From positions 1-64,000 of the forward strand of contig NZ_AULZ01000016.1 of assembly GCF_000422545.1 (NCBI RefSeq): 64,000 bases of DNA. Reading direction: 5' to 3'. The position numbers and the translations under genes were made by a program. The stretch is from Desulfocurvibacter africanus subsp. africanus DSM 2603 (GTDB lineage: Bacteria > Desulfobacterota > Desulfovibrionia > Desulfovibrionales > Desulfovibrionaceae). Under the pieces are notes generated by a model. The model saw only the letters and a program-made list of their open reading frames with translations. It was not told the DNA's origin and did not search any database. Shown here one piece after another: positions 46,810 through 55,086 of this stretch. The first letter of the stretch is position 1; each line of letters starts with the position of its first letter.

Positions 46810-47576
46810 CGATCATGGGTCTTGGGCCCGGCGAAGCCGCGCTCCTCGCGCCCATGGCCAGACAGGCCCTGGAGTCCGCGCACGTAGTGGCCGGTTACGG
46901 CACCTACCTGGACCTGCTTGAGCCCGAGCTGCTGGCCGGCAAGGAGATCATCGAAAGCGGCATGATGCGCGAGATGCAGCGTGTGCAAGCCGCCATAGAC
47001 GCCACTCGTGCCGGCAAGGACTCGGTGCTCGTCTCTTCGGGCGATCCGGGCGTGTACGGCATGGCCGGCCTGGCCTGGGAGCTGGCCGAGGAATGCGGCG
47101 CGCTGGCCGACATCGAGCTGTCGGTGGTGCCTGGCATCCCTGCGCTATGCGCGGCCGCCGCGCTGTTGGGCGCACCGCTCATGCACGACTTCGCCTCCGT
47201 GAGCCTGTCGGACCTGCTCACGCCCTGGGAGGTCATCGAGCGCCGCGTGGAGCTGGCCGCCCAGGCCGATTTCGTGCTGGCCATCTATAATCCCCGCTCA
47301 AAAAGACGCGACTGGCAGCTCCCCCGCGCCCTGGAGCTGATCCGACGCCACCGCGGACCACGAACACCGGTTGGGCATGTGCGCAACGGCTATCGCCAGA
47401 ATCAACTCGTGGACGTCATCGCGTTGGACGGCATGGATGGTGCATACATCGAGCGCGTGGACATGCTCTCACTGCTGATCGTGGGCAATAACGCAACGCG
47501 CTTCGTGTCCGCTCCAGGCGGACGCCGCATGCTTACACCTCGCGGCTATATGGATAAATACGGTAAAAAGTGCTAG
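46797..47576 (+). CDS. cbiH: Precorrin-3B / cobalt-precorrin-3 C17-methyltransferase
   Basis: 259 residues, SAM-dependent tetrapyrrole methylase fold. The N-terminal loop MGLGPGEAALLAPMARQALE, the central SSGDPGVYGMAGLAWELAEE and NGYRQNQLVDV belong to CbiH/CobJ. It methylates C17 and contracts the corrin ring. Pairing with cbiG indicates the early-cobalt (anaerobic) route, so I use the Cbi name. Confidence 0.94.
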   Translation: MARLTIMGLGPGEAALLAPMARQALESAHVVAGYGTYLDLLEPELLAGKEIIESGMMREMQRVQAAIDATRAGKDSVLVSSGDPGVYGMAGLAWELAEECGALADIELSVVPGIPALCAAAALLGAPLMHDFASVSLSDLLTPWEVIERRVELAAQADFVLAIYNPRSKRRDWQLPRALELIRRHRGPRTPVGHVRNGYRQNQLVDVIALDGMDGAYIERVDMLSLLIVGNNATRFVSAPGGRRMLTPRGYMDKYGKKC

Positions 47577-47623
47577 ACGCCCCATTGACACGGGCGTAAT
47601 CGTCCGAGAGTGAGGGCTCCGCC

Positions 47624-47653
47624 TTGACAAGCGCGGCGGACCTTACCTATGCG
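47624..47653 (+). promoter_or_regulatory. Candidate sigma70-like promoter of cytochrome c3
   Basis: A consensus TTGACA at 47624-47629 with TATGCG 18 bases downstream as a weak -10. The element CGGTGTAAG occurs twice in the following leader, at about 47651 and 47689. Confidence 0.4.
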
Positions 47654-47713
47654 GTGTAAGCGGAAATTGTGTTTAGGCGAGGCTTTACAACGGTGTAAGG
47701 AGGTAGATCCGGG

Positions 47714-48136
47714 ATGAAAAAGTTATTCAGCATGCTCGTCGCCGCGGCCCTGGTTGGCACCATGGCCATGGCTGCTCAGGCCGTTCCTCAAGTTCCTGCC
47801 GATGTCGTGATCGACCATCTCAGCAACCCGAACGCCAAGTTGGAGTACAAGGTCAAGTTCTCGCACAAGGCCCACGCTTCTCTTGGCACCGATGCAGCGG
47901 CCTGTCAGAAGTGCCACCACAAGTGGGACGGCAAGAGCGAAATCGGCGGTTGCGCCACTGAGGGCTGTCATGCCGACACGACCAGCTTCAAGGCCACGGA
48001 AAAGGATCCCAAGTTCCTCATGACCGCCTTCCACTCCAAAAGCCCCATGAGCTGCCAGGGCTGCCACAAGGAGATGAAGACGGCTAAGAAGACGACCGGC
48101 CCCACGGCCTGCGCCCAGTGCCATAACCAGAAGTAG
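47714..48136 (+). CDS. Tetraheme cytochrome c3
   Basis: 140 residues including a signal peptide (cut near [10 protein letters not shown]). Four haem sites are visible: CQKCH, CATEGC-H (the longer CX4CH type), CQGCH and CAQCH. Additional histidines ([23 protein letters not shown]) supply the second axial ligands. It is a periplasmic electron carrier between hydrogenases or formate dehydrogenase and membrane complexes; FdhAB in this window is a likely donor. It has its own promoter and a strong terminator, so is monocistronic. Confidence 0.96.
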
Positions 48137-48151
48137 TTTCAAGTGCGCATC

Positions 48152-48176
48152 GGGGCCGCTGAGCGGCCCCTTTTTT
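48152..48176 (+). terminator. Terminator of cytochrome c3
   Basis: 8-bp perfect G/C stem (48152-48159 with 48163-48170) followed by six T. Confidence 0.92.
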
Positions 48177-48290
48177 CACTCACGCTTTTCTCAAGTGCGA
48201 GTGCGAAAGAAGCCGGGTCGATACCCGTTGAATCCAATCGGATAATAGTTAATAGGCGAAGGCGGTCGCCGGCCAAGCCTTAACGCCATC

Positions 48291-48328
48291 GTTACGCATT
48301 CGTACGCGTCGTACGCGCCGTACGCATC
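48291..48328. repeat. Short tandem repeat with 9-bp period
   Basis: Three consecutive units GTACGCGTC, GTACGCGCC, GTACGCATC (48302-48328), preceded by a diverged unit GTTACGCATTC. It ends 4 bp before the AGGAG of the coiled-coil gene. Confidence 0.8.
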
Positions 48329-48341
48329 AAGGAGCTTCATC

Positions 48342-51053
48342 ATGTGCCCGACCACGCGCGGCAGCCGTCCCGAAGAGGACATCATCGAACTCATGGACGT
48401 CATGGAGGAAGGTACCGCCCTCCATGATGGCGGGAGCTCGCGCCCCAGCGGCGGAGAGGCCGACGCCCTGCTCCTGGATGACGTGGTCATCGAGCCTTTG
48501 GACGATGATGTCCTTGAGCTGACCGAAGCCTTGGACGAAGACTCCGGCTTGGTGGAGGATGAAGGCATTCTTGATCTGACCGACCCCCTGGAGGATGACA
48601 CCGAGGATCTTGGCGACGCGCCTGTCTCCAGGGCCAGCACCGAGGAAATCTCCTCCGCCGGCCGGGAGATTGATGAGGAAATCGACTTGGCCGAACTGGA
48701 TGAGCTGCTCAGGGACATCGAGAACGAAGACACCCTGGCCGCCGCATCAAAGGGTGAGGACGGGGAGCTCAACCTGCACGGGCTGTCAGGAGCGAACCAG
48801 GAGATTGACCTCGCCGATATCGACTCGCTTCTGCGCGAACTGGAGGAGGACGGCGGCAACACCGAGGCCGACCTCATTCCCGCTGGCTTGGAGGCCTATG
48901 CCGGAGCCAAGCCTGAGCCTGGTACAGCCACGGTGGAATACATCCTGTCCGGGTTGGAAGACAAAATGGATGCGGCGGCCCCCACGGAACTGCGCACCAT
49001 GAACGTGGCTGTGCAGCCCGAACCGTCCGAGGCAGAGGAATTTGCAAAGCCCGATGCGCTGGGCGAGCTGGGGGAACTCGACGCATTGACCGAGGACGAA
49101 CAGCTGGCCAAGCTCCTGGGTGACGACGAGGAAGATATCCGGCATCCGCAGGAAGATGTGCTTCTGCTCACCGACGTGGACGATTACGCCACTGTCGAGG
49201 CGGCGACGCAGGGAGCGCCCGTGGTGGAACTGCCGACCGAGGTCCCGGACTTCAGTAAGAGCCCGGTGCCCGAAATTCCCGTGGAACTTGTCGATTGGCA
49301 AGCCACTGCCGCATTTGCCTCCACGCGCGGCCCCGGCGATCTGCTCCGCGAGCCGGAAGAAGCTCCCATGGCCACGGTGGACGAGGTGCGTGCCCCGGAA
49401 CTCCAAACGCCTTCCAAGCCCGCCACTACGTCGGCTTCCGAGCAACGTATGGGCTGGCGCATGGAAGCCCTGGAGACACTGGTCAAGGATGAGCTGGCCA
49501 AAGCGCGCACCCTGGCCGACCGCGTGGCCGACGTCGAAGTTTACGTCATGGCCGCGCCCAAGCCTGAGGAATGGACCGAAATCATGGAGGCCGTATCGAC
49601 TCTGCGATCTGTCCCATCGGCTTCGTCCGTTGATCCCGAAGAAATTTCCGGCCTGCGCGAGCGCCTGAACACGCTTGAATCCGAGCTGTCCAAGGCTCCA
49701 GCCATCGCCGATGAATTGGAAGACCGGCTGAAAAGTATCGAGGAGCAGGCCAATCAAGTCGGCGTCAAGGATATCGAGGGCCTGCGCCAAGCTCTTGAGA
49801 CGCTGGGACAGCGCCTGGATGTCCTGCCCTCTCCCGATTTCGACGGACTACAACAGCGCTTGGCCGCCCTGGCGGAACGTCCCGAAGGCTTGACGCAGGA
49901 AGACCTGACCCCGCTGGCCAAGCGCCTGGACGACCTGGCCTCGCTCGCTCCGCGCATCGCGGAAGTGGAGTCAGCCCTGGCAGGCAAGGCCTCCTCCGCC
50001 CAGCTGGACGAATCCTTCTCCTCCTTGCAGGAGCGGATTACGGCCCTGGAGAGCCGGCCCGTTCTCGACGAAGCCGCCCTGGGCAATCTGGACGACCTGC
50101 GCCAGAAGCTTACCGATTTGCAGGCCGGGTACGAGGATCTGGTCCCAGCCGCGTCGCTGGTCTCCAGCGTGGCCGCCATGGATGGTCGCCTGGCCATGCT
50201 CGAATCCCGCCCCCCCGAAGTCACGGCCGCCGATCTGCAACAGACCGTGGCCTGCCTGGATGAATTGACGGTCCGCCTGGACGGAAAGGCTGCAGCGGCG
50301 GCCTTGAGCGGCCTGGAGGAGCGCTTCGCGGCCTTGGAAGCCGCGGAAGCGGCCGGCAAATCTGGCGCCGCCGAAGGCGATACGCAAGTGCGGTCGTTGA
50401 CCGAACGCATGGAAGGACTGGAGGACCGGTTGCAAGCCGTGCAGGCCGAGCGCATGGCCGAGCTGGAAAAACGCTTGGCAGCCATGGAATCCGGGCTTGC
50501 ATCCCAACCCGCCACGCCAGCCAAGCCAGCCATGGCCGAAATCGTGACCGAGGTAGCCGAACGGGTGGAAGACAAGGTCTTCGACCGGGTGGAAATCGTC
50601 CTCTCGGGCCGCATGATCGACCAGATCGAGCGTCTGGAGAACTCCTTGCCCGACCAGATCGAAGAGATCATGGCCAAGCGCCAGCCTCCGGCTCCGGTGT
50701 CCGTGGACGAGGAGGCCCTGGCCGCGCGACTAGTTGACAAGCTGGCCCCGAGCCTGGAGCGGCAGATGGCCGTCAAGGTCGAGCAGCTATTGTCCGCGCG
50801 CCTCAAGACCGTCGGCCTGGAGTTGGAGACAACCCTGGCCGAGAGCCTGGAGACACCCCTGGCCGAACGCCTGGAGTCCAGCTTTGCCGAACGCTTTGGC
50901 ACGGAACTGCGCGATAAGCTCGAAGAGTTCCTGGAAGGCACCGTCATGGGCTCCCTGCGTGACGAGCTCATGGACGAGATCCGGCGAACCCTGCCCAAAG
51001 CCACGGCCAAAGTCGTTCGCGAAGAGATCGAGGCCATCAAGAGCCGCATGTAA
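48342..51053 (+). CDS. Large acidic coiled-coil protein, function unknown
   Basis: 903 residues, no signal peptide or membrane helix. Residues 1-330 are very acidic and repetitive (for example IIELMDVMEEG, VVIEPLDDDVLELTEALDED, EIDLADIDSLLRELEED). Residues 360-720 are heptad-rich coiled coil (LRERLNTLESELSKA, LEERFAALEAAEAAG). The C-terminus alternates VEQLLSARLK-like helices and ends DEIRRTLPKATAKVVREEIE AI-K. That last motif resembles the C-terminal oligomerisation motif of the polar organiser PopZ (LPxxVxxxVREEI), though the alignment is by eye only. AGGAG lies 8 bases before ATG 48342. No neighbour indicates a function. Confidence 0.75.
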   Translation: MCPTTRGSRPEEDIIELMDVMEEGTALHDGGSSRPSGGEADALLLDDVVIEPLDDDVLELTEALDEDSGLVEDEGILDLTDPLEDDTEDLGDAPVSRASTEEISSAGREIDEEIDLAELDELLRDIENEDTLAAASKGEDGELNLHGLSGANQEIDLADIDSLLRELEEDGGNTEADLIPAGLEAYAGAKPEPGTATVEYILSGLEDKMDAAAPTELRTMNVAVQPEPSEAEEFAKPDALGELGELDALTEDEQLAKLLGDDEEDIRHPQEDVLLLTDVDDYATVEAATQGAPVVELPTEVPDFSKSPVPEIPVELVDWQATAAFASTRGPGDLLREPEEAPMATVDEVRAPELQTPSKPATTSASEQRMGWRMEALETLVKDELAKARTLADRVADVEVYVMAAPKPEEWTEIMEAVSTLRSVPSASSVDPEEISGLRERLNTLESELSKAPAIADELEDRLKSIEEQANQVGVKDIEGLRQALETLGQRLDVLPSPDFDGLQQRLAALAERPEGLTQEDLTPLAKRLDDLASLAPRIAEVESALAGKASSAQLDESFSSLQERITALESRPVLDEAALGNLDDLRQKLTDLQAGYEDLVPAASLVSSVAAMDGRLAMLESRPPEVTAADLQQTVACLDELTVRLDGKAAAAALSGLEERFAALEAAEAAGKSGAAEGDTQVRSLTERMEGLEDRLQAVQAERMAELEKRLAAMESGLASQPATPAKPAMAEIVTEVAERVEDKVFDRVEIVLSGRMIDQIERLENSLPDQIEEIMAKRQPPAPVSVDEEALAARLVDKLAPSLERQMAVKVEQLLSARLKTVGLELETTLAESLETPLAERLESSFAERFGTELRDKLEEFLEGTVMGSLRDELMDEIRRTLPKATAKVVREEIEAIKSRM

Positions 51054-51074
51054 TTTCGGCGCTCCGCGCCATGA

Positions 51075-51117
51075 CAGGGGGCATGGTCCTACGGGCCATG
51101 CCCCTGCTTTTTTTTTC
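51075..51117 (+). terminator. Terminator of the coiled-coil protein gene
   Basis: Hairpin 51075-51086 with 51096-51106 followed after GC by nine T. Confidence 0.85.
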
Positions 51118-51341
51118 GCGCTCCATTAATGCCGATCAGCCCATGCCCCGACCATGCTTCCCATCCCGACGAGCCGCCGCGCGCAGTCTTCCCTCGACGC
51201 CTAAAGCCTGAAGTGCTACAGACCCGGCAAAAAGAGGGCGTGGCGTTAAGCGTTTCGTTCCCTTTCCCGCTCGGTCTTGTCCGCGTCGGTCAGGACCGTT
51301 TCCCACGGGCGGGTTTTCTGAATTTCTTTGCCGGAGGTCAC

Positions 51342-51542
51342 GTGGACAAACTCAAGGCTCAGGCGCTGCAGGTGGCCAAGGAGATCATGGTCAAGTTCAT
51401 CGAGGGCGGCCGAATCTCTCCAGCCAACTTCGCCGACTACTTCAAGCCCATTTATTCCGAGGTGCTGCGCACGATCTCCGAGCCGACTCCCGGCGAAACC
51501 GCACGCGGCGAGCACGAGGCCAAGGAGCAGCGCAAATCGTGA
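51342..51542 (+). CDS. Small helical protein upstream of ubiE
   Basis: 66 residues from a GTG start with GGAGG four bases upstream: MDKLKAQALQVAKEIMVKFI, then SPANFADYFKPIYSEVLRTI and a charged tail. The frame is open for 213 bases further upstream but with no ribosome site or protein-like composition. The stop overlaps the GTG start of ubiE (GTGA), implying coupled translation. Family not recognised with certainty; I believe similar small proteins precede ubiE in related sulfate reducers, but that is memory, not a search. Confidence 0.7.
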   Translation: MDKLKAQALQVAKEIMVKFIEGGRISPANFADYFKPIYSEVLRTISEPTPGETARGEHEAKEQRKS

Positions 51543-52294
51543 GCCATCAACCGGCGCGACCGTATGGCGCGGACAACTCAGCCGAGGAGCACGGCAGGCG
51601 GGTGGCCTCCATGTTCGGCCGCATCGCCGGCTGGTACGATTTCCTCAACCACGCCCTGAGCCTGGGCCAGGACATCTACTGGCGCTACCGCCTGGTGCGC
51701 ACTTTACGCCTGCCTGAAGCAGGCCTTGTCCTGGACTTGGCCGCCGGAACCATGGACGTAAGCCTGGAAATCCTGCGCCAATATCCCGGCGCGCGAGTGC
51801 TGGCCATGGACTTTACCGAGCCTATGCTGCGCCGTGGACAGCGCAAGGCCAAGGCCTCGGCACGCGGCAGGTCCGCGCAGCCGGTGCTGGCCGACGGACG
51901 CCGCCTGCCCCTGCCCGCGTCCAGCCTGGACGCCGCGACCATCGCCTTCGGCATCCGCAACATCGTGCCCCGCTCCGAGGCCTTTGCCGAAATCCACCAG
52001 GCGCTCAAGCCCGGCGGCCGATTGTGCGTGCTCGAATTCGGTTCGGGCAAGAGCCGCGTATGGAAAGGGCTCTACAACTTGTATCTTGATATGATTCTGC
52101 CTGCGGTGGGACGGGTGATTTCGGGCGATCGTAGCGCATATGCCTACCTGGCAGAAACCATTCGCGGCTTTCCTCCCGCCAAGGAACTGGCGGCGGAGAT
52201 GCGCGCGGCGGGATTCGCCGAGGTCTACTGGCAGCCGCTGCTGTCAGGCATAGTTGTGCTGCACGTAGCCCGCAAGGCCTGCGAGCCGACCTAG
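51539..52294 (+). CDS. ubiE: Demethylmenaquinone methyltransferase (UbiE/MenG)
   Basis: 251 residues from a GTG start. SAM motif I is VLDLAAGTMDVSLEIL; the UbiE signatures RVASMFGRIAGWYDFLNHAL, IAFGIRNI and KPGGRLCVLEFG are present. It adds the methyl group to the quinone ring in the last step of menaquinone synthesis. The neighbouring mqnB and prenyl synthase genes support this role. Its TAG stop is formed at the end of a MITE-like repeat. Confidence 0.94.
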   Translation: MSHQPARPYGADNSAEEHGRRVASMFGRIAGWYDFLNHALSLGQDIYWRYRLVRTLRLPEAGLVLDLAAGTMDVSLEILRQYPGARVLAMDFTEPMLRRGQRKAKASARGRSAQPVLADGRRLPLPASSLDAATIAFGIRNIVPRSEAFAEIHQALKPGGRLCVLEFGSGKSRVWKGLYNLYLDMILPAVGRVISGDRSAYAYLAETIRGFPPAKELAAEMRAAGFAEVYWQPLLSGIVVLHVARKACEPT

Positions 52295-52413
52295 AGCAGA
52301 TTACTTTTAAGACGCTCGCTCCGGCGTTGACGGCGCAAGTGAATTGCGCCTACGCGGCGGCAAACCATGTTGACGCATGGCTTGCAGAGTATTCTCTAAA
52401 GCAAAATGCTCTA
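52292..52413 (+). repeat. MITE-like palindromic element, type 1, copy 3
   Basis: 122 bp bounded by TA. The first internal stem is GGCGCAA/TTGCGCC, as in copy 2; the second stem is AAACCATGT/GCATGGCTT, with one mismatch and one G-U type pair. It supplies the ubiE stop codon and lies between ubiE and the DUF2065 gene. Confidence 0.8.
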
Positions 52414-52419
52414 AGAGCG

Positions 52420-52617
52420 CTAGTTCTGGGCCATGTAGATCAGCAGCAGGCCGCCAAGCATGGCGGCCAGTCCCATGCGCCGCAGGATGGATGGCGGGCG
52501 GGTGCAAAGCAGCAGCAGGTATTTGGGCATCTTCTCGGCCCACAGGAAATACGGCAGGCCCTCGAAGATAAAGGCCAGTCCCAGAGCGGTCAGCACGTGC
52601 GTCCAATCTATGTGCAT
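52420..52617 (-). CDS. DUF2065 (YjeT-like) small membrane protein
   Basis: 65 residues with two hydrophobic helices: VLTALGLAFIFEGLPYFLW and MGLAAMLGGLLLIYMAQN. The FEGLPYFLWAEKMPKYL and RRMGLAAMLGGLLL segments match the DUF2065 pattern. Function unknown; the family is often near hfl genes elsewhere, but not here. It lies in the opposite orientation within the menaquinone cluster. Confidence 0.75.
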   Translation of the reverse strand: MHIDWTHVLTALGLAFIFEGLPYFLWAEKMPKYLLLLCTRPPSILRRMGLAAMLGGLLLIYMAQN

Positions 52618-52859
52618 GGCGGAACCCTAGCCGCGGCCGCCGCGCTTGTCCACATCCAAGCGCTCGGGCTTCAGGCCGCAACGCACGGCATGCCGAGACA
52701 CATATGAGGACCTCTTCCGACGCCGCCGGGCGGCTCCGGAAAGACGGAACCAGCAGCCCTCGTGGCGTCCGACATGGACAATCCAAGCGGTTTGCGTCAA
52801 TGTGCCTCGGTAATACTATAGCTGAGAACACCTTTGAAACTTTCGGTGATGGAAGGTCC

Positions 52860-53594
52860 ATGGCAGCCCTGATCGTGGCGGCCACGCTCCTGGAGCTTGA
52901 GGCCGCCCTCGGCTGGACCGGCCAGCCTCTCCCTGCGGGCGAAGGGCTGGTTGTGCGCCTGGACCTGCCGGCAATCCCAGGTGGAGTGCTGGCTACGGCC
53001 ACGGGCATCGGCCCGGTCAACGCAGCCTTCGGCCTGGGCATGGCCCTGGCCCGCCACAGGGTGCGCGGCGTGCTCAACCTTGGACTGGCCGGCAGCTTCG
53101 ATCCCGAGCGCTTGCCCCTGGGCAGCTTGGCCGTGGTGGCCAGCGAGACGTGGCCCGAATTCGGCCTGTACGGCGAAGCCGGCCTTGATCCCAGAGGCCT
53201 CAAACTGGCCCAGGCCCTGACGCCCGACGGGCCTGTCTTCGGGCGCATCGGCCTGAAGCCGTCTGCTGCGGCCTCGGCCATGGGCTTGCACTTGCCCGGC
53301 TGGCCGTCCGTCCACGGGCTGACCGTGGCCGGAGTAAGCGGTTGCGCGACACGGGCGCAGAAACTGCGCGCACGCCATGCGGCCGACGTGGAAAGCATGG
53401 AAGGTTTCGCCCTGGCCCTGGGCTGTCTGCGGGCCGGACTACCGTTCCTGGAAATCCGCTCGATCTCAAATTTCGTGGGACTGCGCCCGCCCCAGGGCTG
53501 GGACATGCCCCTGGCGCTTCGAGCGCTGGAACGCGCGGCGCGAACGCTCTTGACCCCCGCTCCGGTTAGCTCCGGACAGGAGAAAATGCCTTGA
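52860..53594 (+). CDS. mqnB: Futalosine hydrolase MqnB
   Basis: 244 residues of the nucleoside phosphorylase/hydrolase fold: TATGIGPVNAAFGLGMALA, then VLNLGLAGSF and ADVESMEGFALALGCLRAGL with catalytic acidic residues. MqnB removes the base from futalosine in the chorismate-derived futalosine menaquinone route. ATG 52860 has GGAAGG upstream; the frame upstream lacks homology. The stop overlaps the TTG start of the prenyl synthase gene. Confidence 0.88.
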   Translation: MAALIVAATLLELEAALGWTGQPLPAGEGLVVRLDLPAIPGGVLATATGIGPVNAAFGLGMALARHRVRGVLNLGLAGSFDPERLPLGSLAVVASETWPEFGLYGEAGLDPRGLKLAQALTPDGPVFGRIGLKPSAAASAMGLHLPGWPSVHGLTVAGVSGCATRAQKLRARHAADVESMEGFALALGCLRAGLPFLEIRSISNFVGLRPPQGWDMPLALRALERAARTLLTPAPVSSGQEKMP

Positions 53595-54595
53595 TAAGCC
53601 GATCCAATGAACAGTACCATGCGGCCATGCGAGTCCTGGCCGCCTATATCGAGCAGCAACTCCCGGCCATTAACGACTTCCTGGCCAGGGAAACGGACAA
53701 GCTCGACCCCCTGGTGCGCCCTGCCGCCGCGCACGTGCTCGCGGCCGGCGGCAAGCGGCTGCGTCCGGTGCTGGCCATTCTTTGCGCCAGGGCCCTGGGA
53801 CACAAGGGCGAGGCGATCTATCCATTGGCCTGCTCCCTGGAGTTCCTCCACTCGGCCACCCTGCTGCACGACGACATCCTGGACGGCGCGGTGCTCCGCC
53901 GAGGCAAGGCCGCGGCGCACATCGTATTCTCGCGCACCGAGGCCGTTCTGGCCGGCGACGTGCTCCTGGCCCTGGCCAACCAGCTCGTGGCCTCCTACGG
54001 CGATCCCCGGCTGACGACCTGCCTTTCCGAAGCCATCATGCGCACCGTGGCGGGCGAGGTGGCCGAGATCGTCAACACCCGGGAGATGGATTCCTCCCTG
54101 GAAACATACCTGCACATCATCACGGGCAAGACCGCCTATCTCCTCGAAGCCTCCTGCGTGGTCGGCGCACTGCTGGCCGGCGTGAGCGACGAGCTGATCA
54201 AAGCCGCCTCGGTCTTCGGCCTGAACATGGGCATCGCCTTCCAGATCGTGGACGACGCCATGGACTACACCTCGGCCAGCAGCGTCTCTGGCAAGCCGGC
54301 CGGCGGAGATCTGCGCGAAGGCAAGCTGACCTTGCCGCTCATCTATCATCTGGAGTCCCTGAGCCCCGCGCGGCGCGAAGCCCTGCTGTCGGACATCCGC
54401 TCCAAGGCGCTGAGCGAGGAAGCCCTGGCTCAGCTCCTGGCCGACATCCAGTCCAGTTCTTGTACGGAGCGCGCCCGCGCCCTGGCCGGCGAGTACGCAG
54501 CCAAGGCTGCCCGCGCCCTGGAAGCCTTCCCGGAGAGCGAGGAAAGAAAAGTGCTGGACTGCGCCCTGGAGTTCGTCCTGCAGCGGGAAAAATAG
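53591..54595 (+). CDS. Trans-prenyl diphosphate synthase (menaquinone side chain type)
   Basis: 334 residues. The first Asp-rich motif is LLHDDILDGA and the second QIVDDAMDY, binding Mg2+ and the prenyl diphosphates; GGKRLRPVLAILCARA is the family's substrate loop. A TTG start at 53591 with AGGAG eight bases upstream overlaps the mqnB stop (TTGA); the next in-frame ATG is at 53627. The residues before the first Asp motif suggest a long-chain product for menaquinone, in keeping with its neighbours. It could also be the general octaprenyl-type enzyme. Confidence 0.9.
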   Translation: MISRSNEQYHAAMRVLAAYIEQQLPAINDFLARETDKLDPLVRPAAAHVLAAGGKRLRPVLAILCARALGHKGEAIYPLACSLEFLHSATLLHDDILDGAVLRRGKAAAHIVFSRTEAVLAGDVLLALANQLVASYGDPRLTTCLSEAIMRTVAGEVAEIVNTREMDSSLETYLHIITGKTAYLLEASCVVGALLAGVSDELIKAASVFGLNMGIAFQIVDDAMDYTSASSVSGKPAGGDLREGKLTLPLIYHLESLSPARREALLSDIRSKALSEEALAQLLADIQSSSCTERARALAGEYAAKAARALEAFPESEERKVLDCALEFVLQREK

Positions 54596-55086
54596 CCGCT
54601 GAGCGCATGCGCGCCAGTCTGCCGCCATCGCCTTGCGCCGCCTATGTGCAATTCGGGTGTTTCCATATGGCCCGTGCAGGGATTCCATTCTCCGCCGGGC
54701 AGTCCGCGGCCCCATTCTCTTTGCCCTTGACTGCCCCACGAAGATAAACGACACAGAGGCGCCTGGCCGGAGAGACAATCCATGGCGCAAGGCACGGATA
54801 GCCCCGGCGCAGCCGTTTCCAACCGGCCGCTCCGGCGCATGTCCGCCAAGCGGATAGCGACCTCTCCTCCCAGTATTGCTCTGGCTTGTTACGACCTCTT
54901 GGCCGCTTGGCCAAGGGGCATATCATGTTTATCTCCTCACCCCGTGGGCGCATCCGCGCCGAAACTCGCGGGTCAGCGAGTCGAGCGGCGGGGTTCAGGG
55001 ACTCTTCTCGGGATAGAGACCCTGGCGAGGCGCGGGGCAGAGCTCCGCTTCTCCGACTGCAACATCAGGCACAAAGCGAGGACGTC
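54596..55086 (+). other. Long structured leader upstream of purL
   Basis: 491 bp without a convincing gene. The last 150 bp before purL can fold into successive hairpins: CTCGC/GCGAG (54965-54980), CAGGGACTC/GAGACCCTG (54996-55024, one A-A mismatch) and a 7-bp stem at 55032-55048. No known purine or PRPP riboswitch motif was recognised. An open frame extends in from 54886 but has no homology before 55087. Confidence 0.4.

Noticed and set aside
54596-55086. Purine riboswitch ahead of purL
   Set aside because: The conserved core of the purine class (TATA ... ATATGG pattern) is absent.
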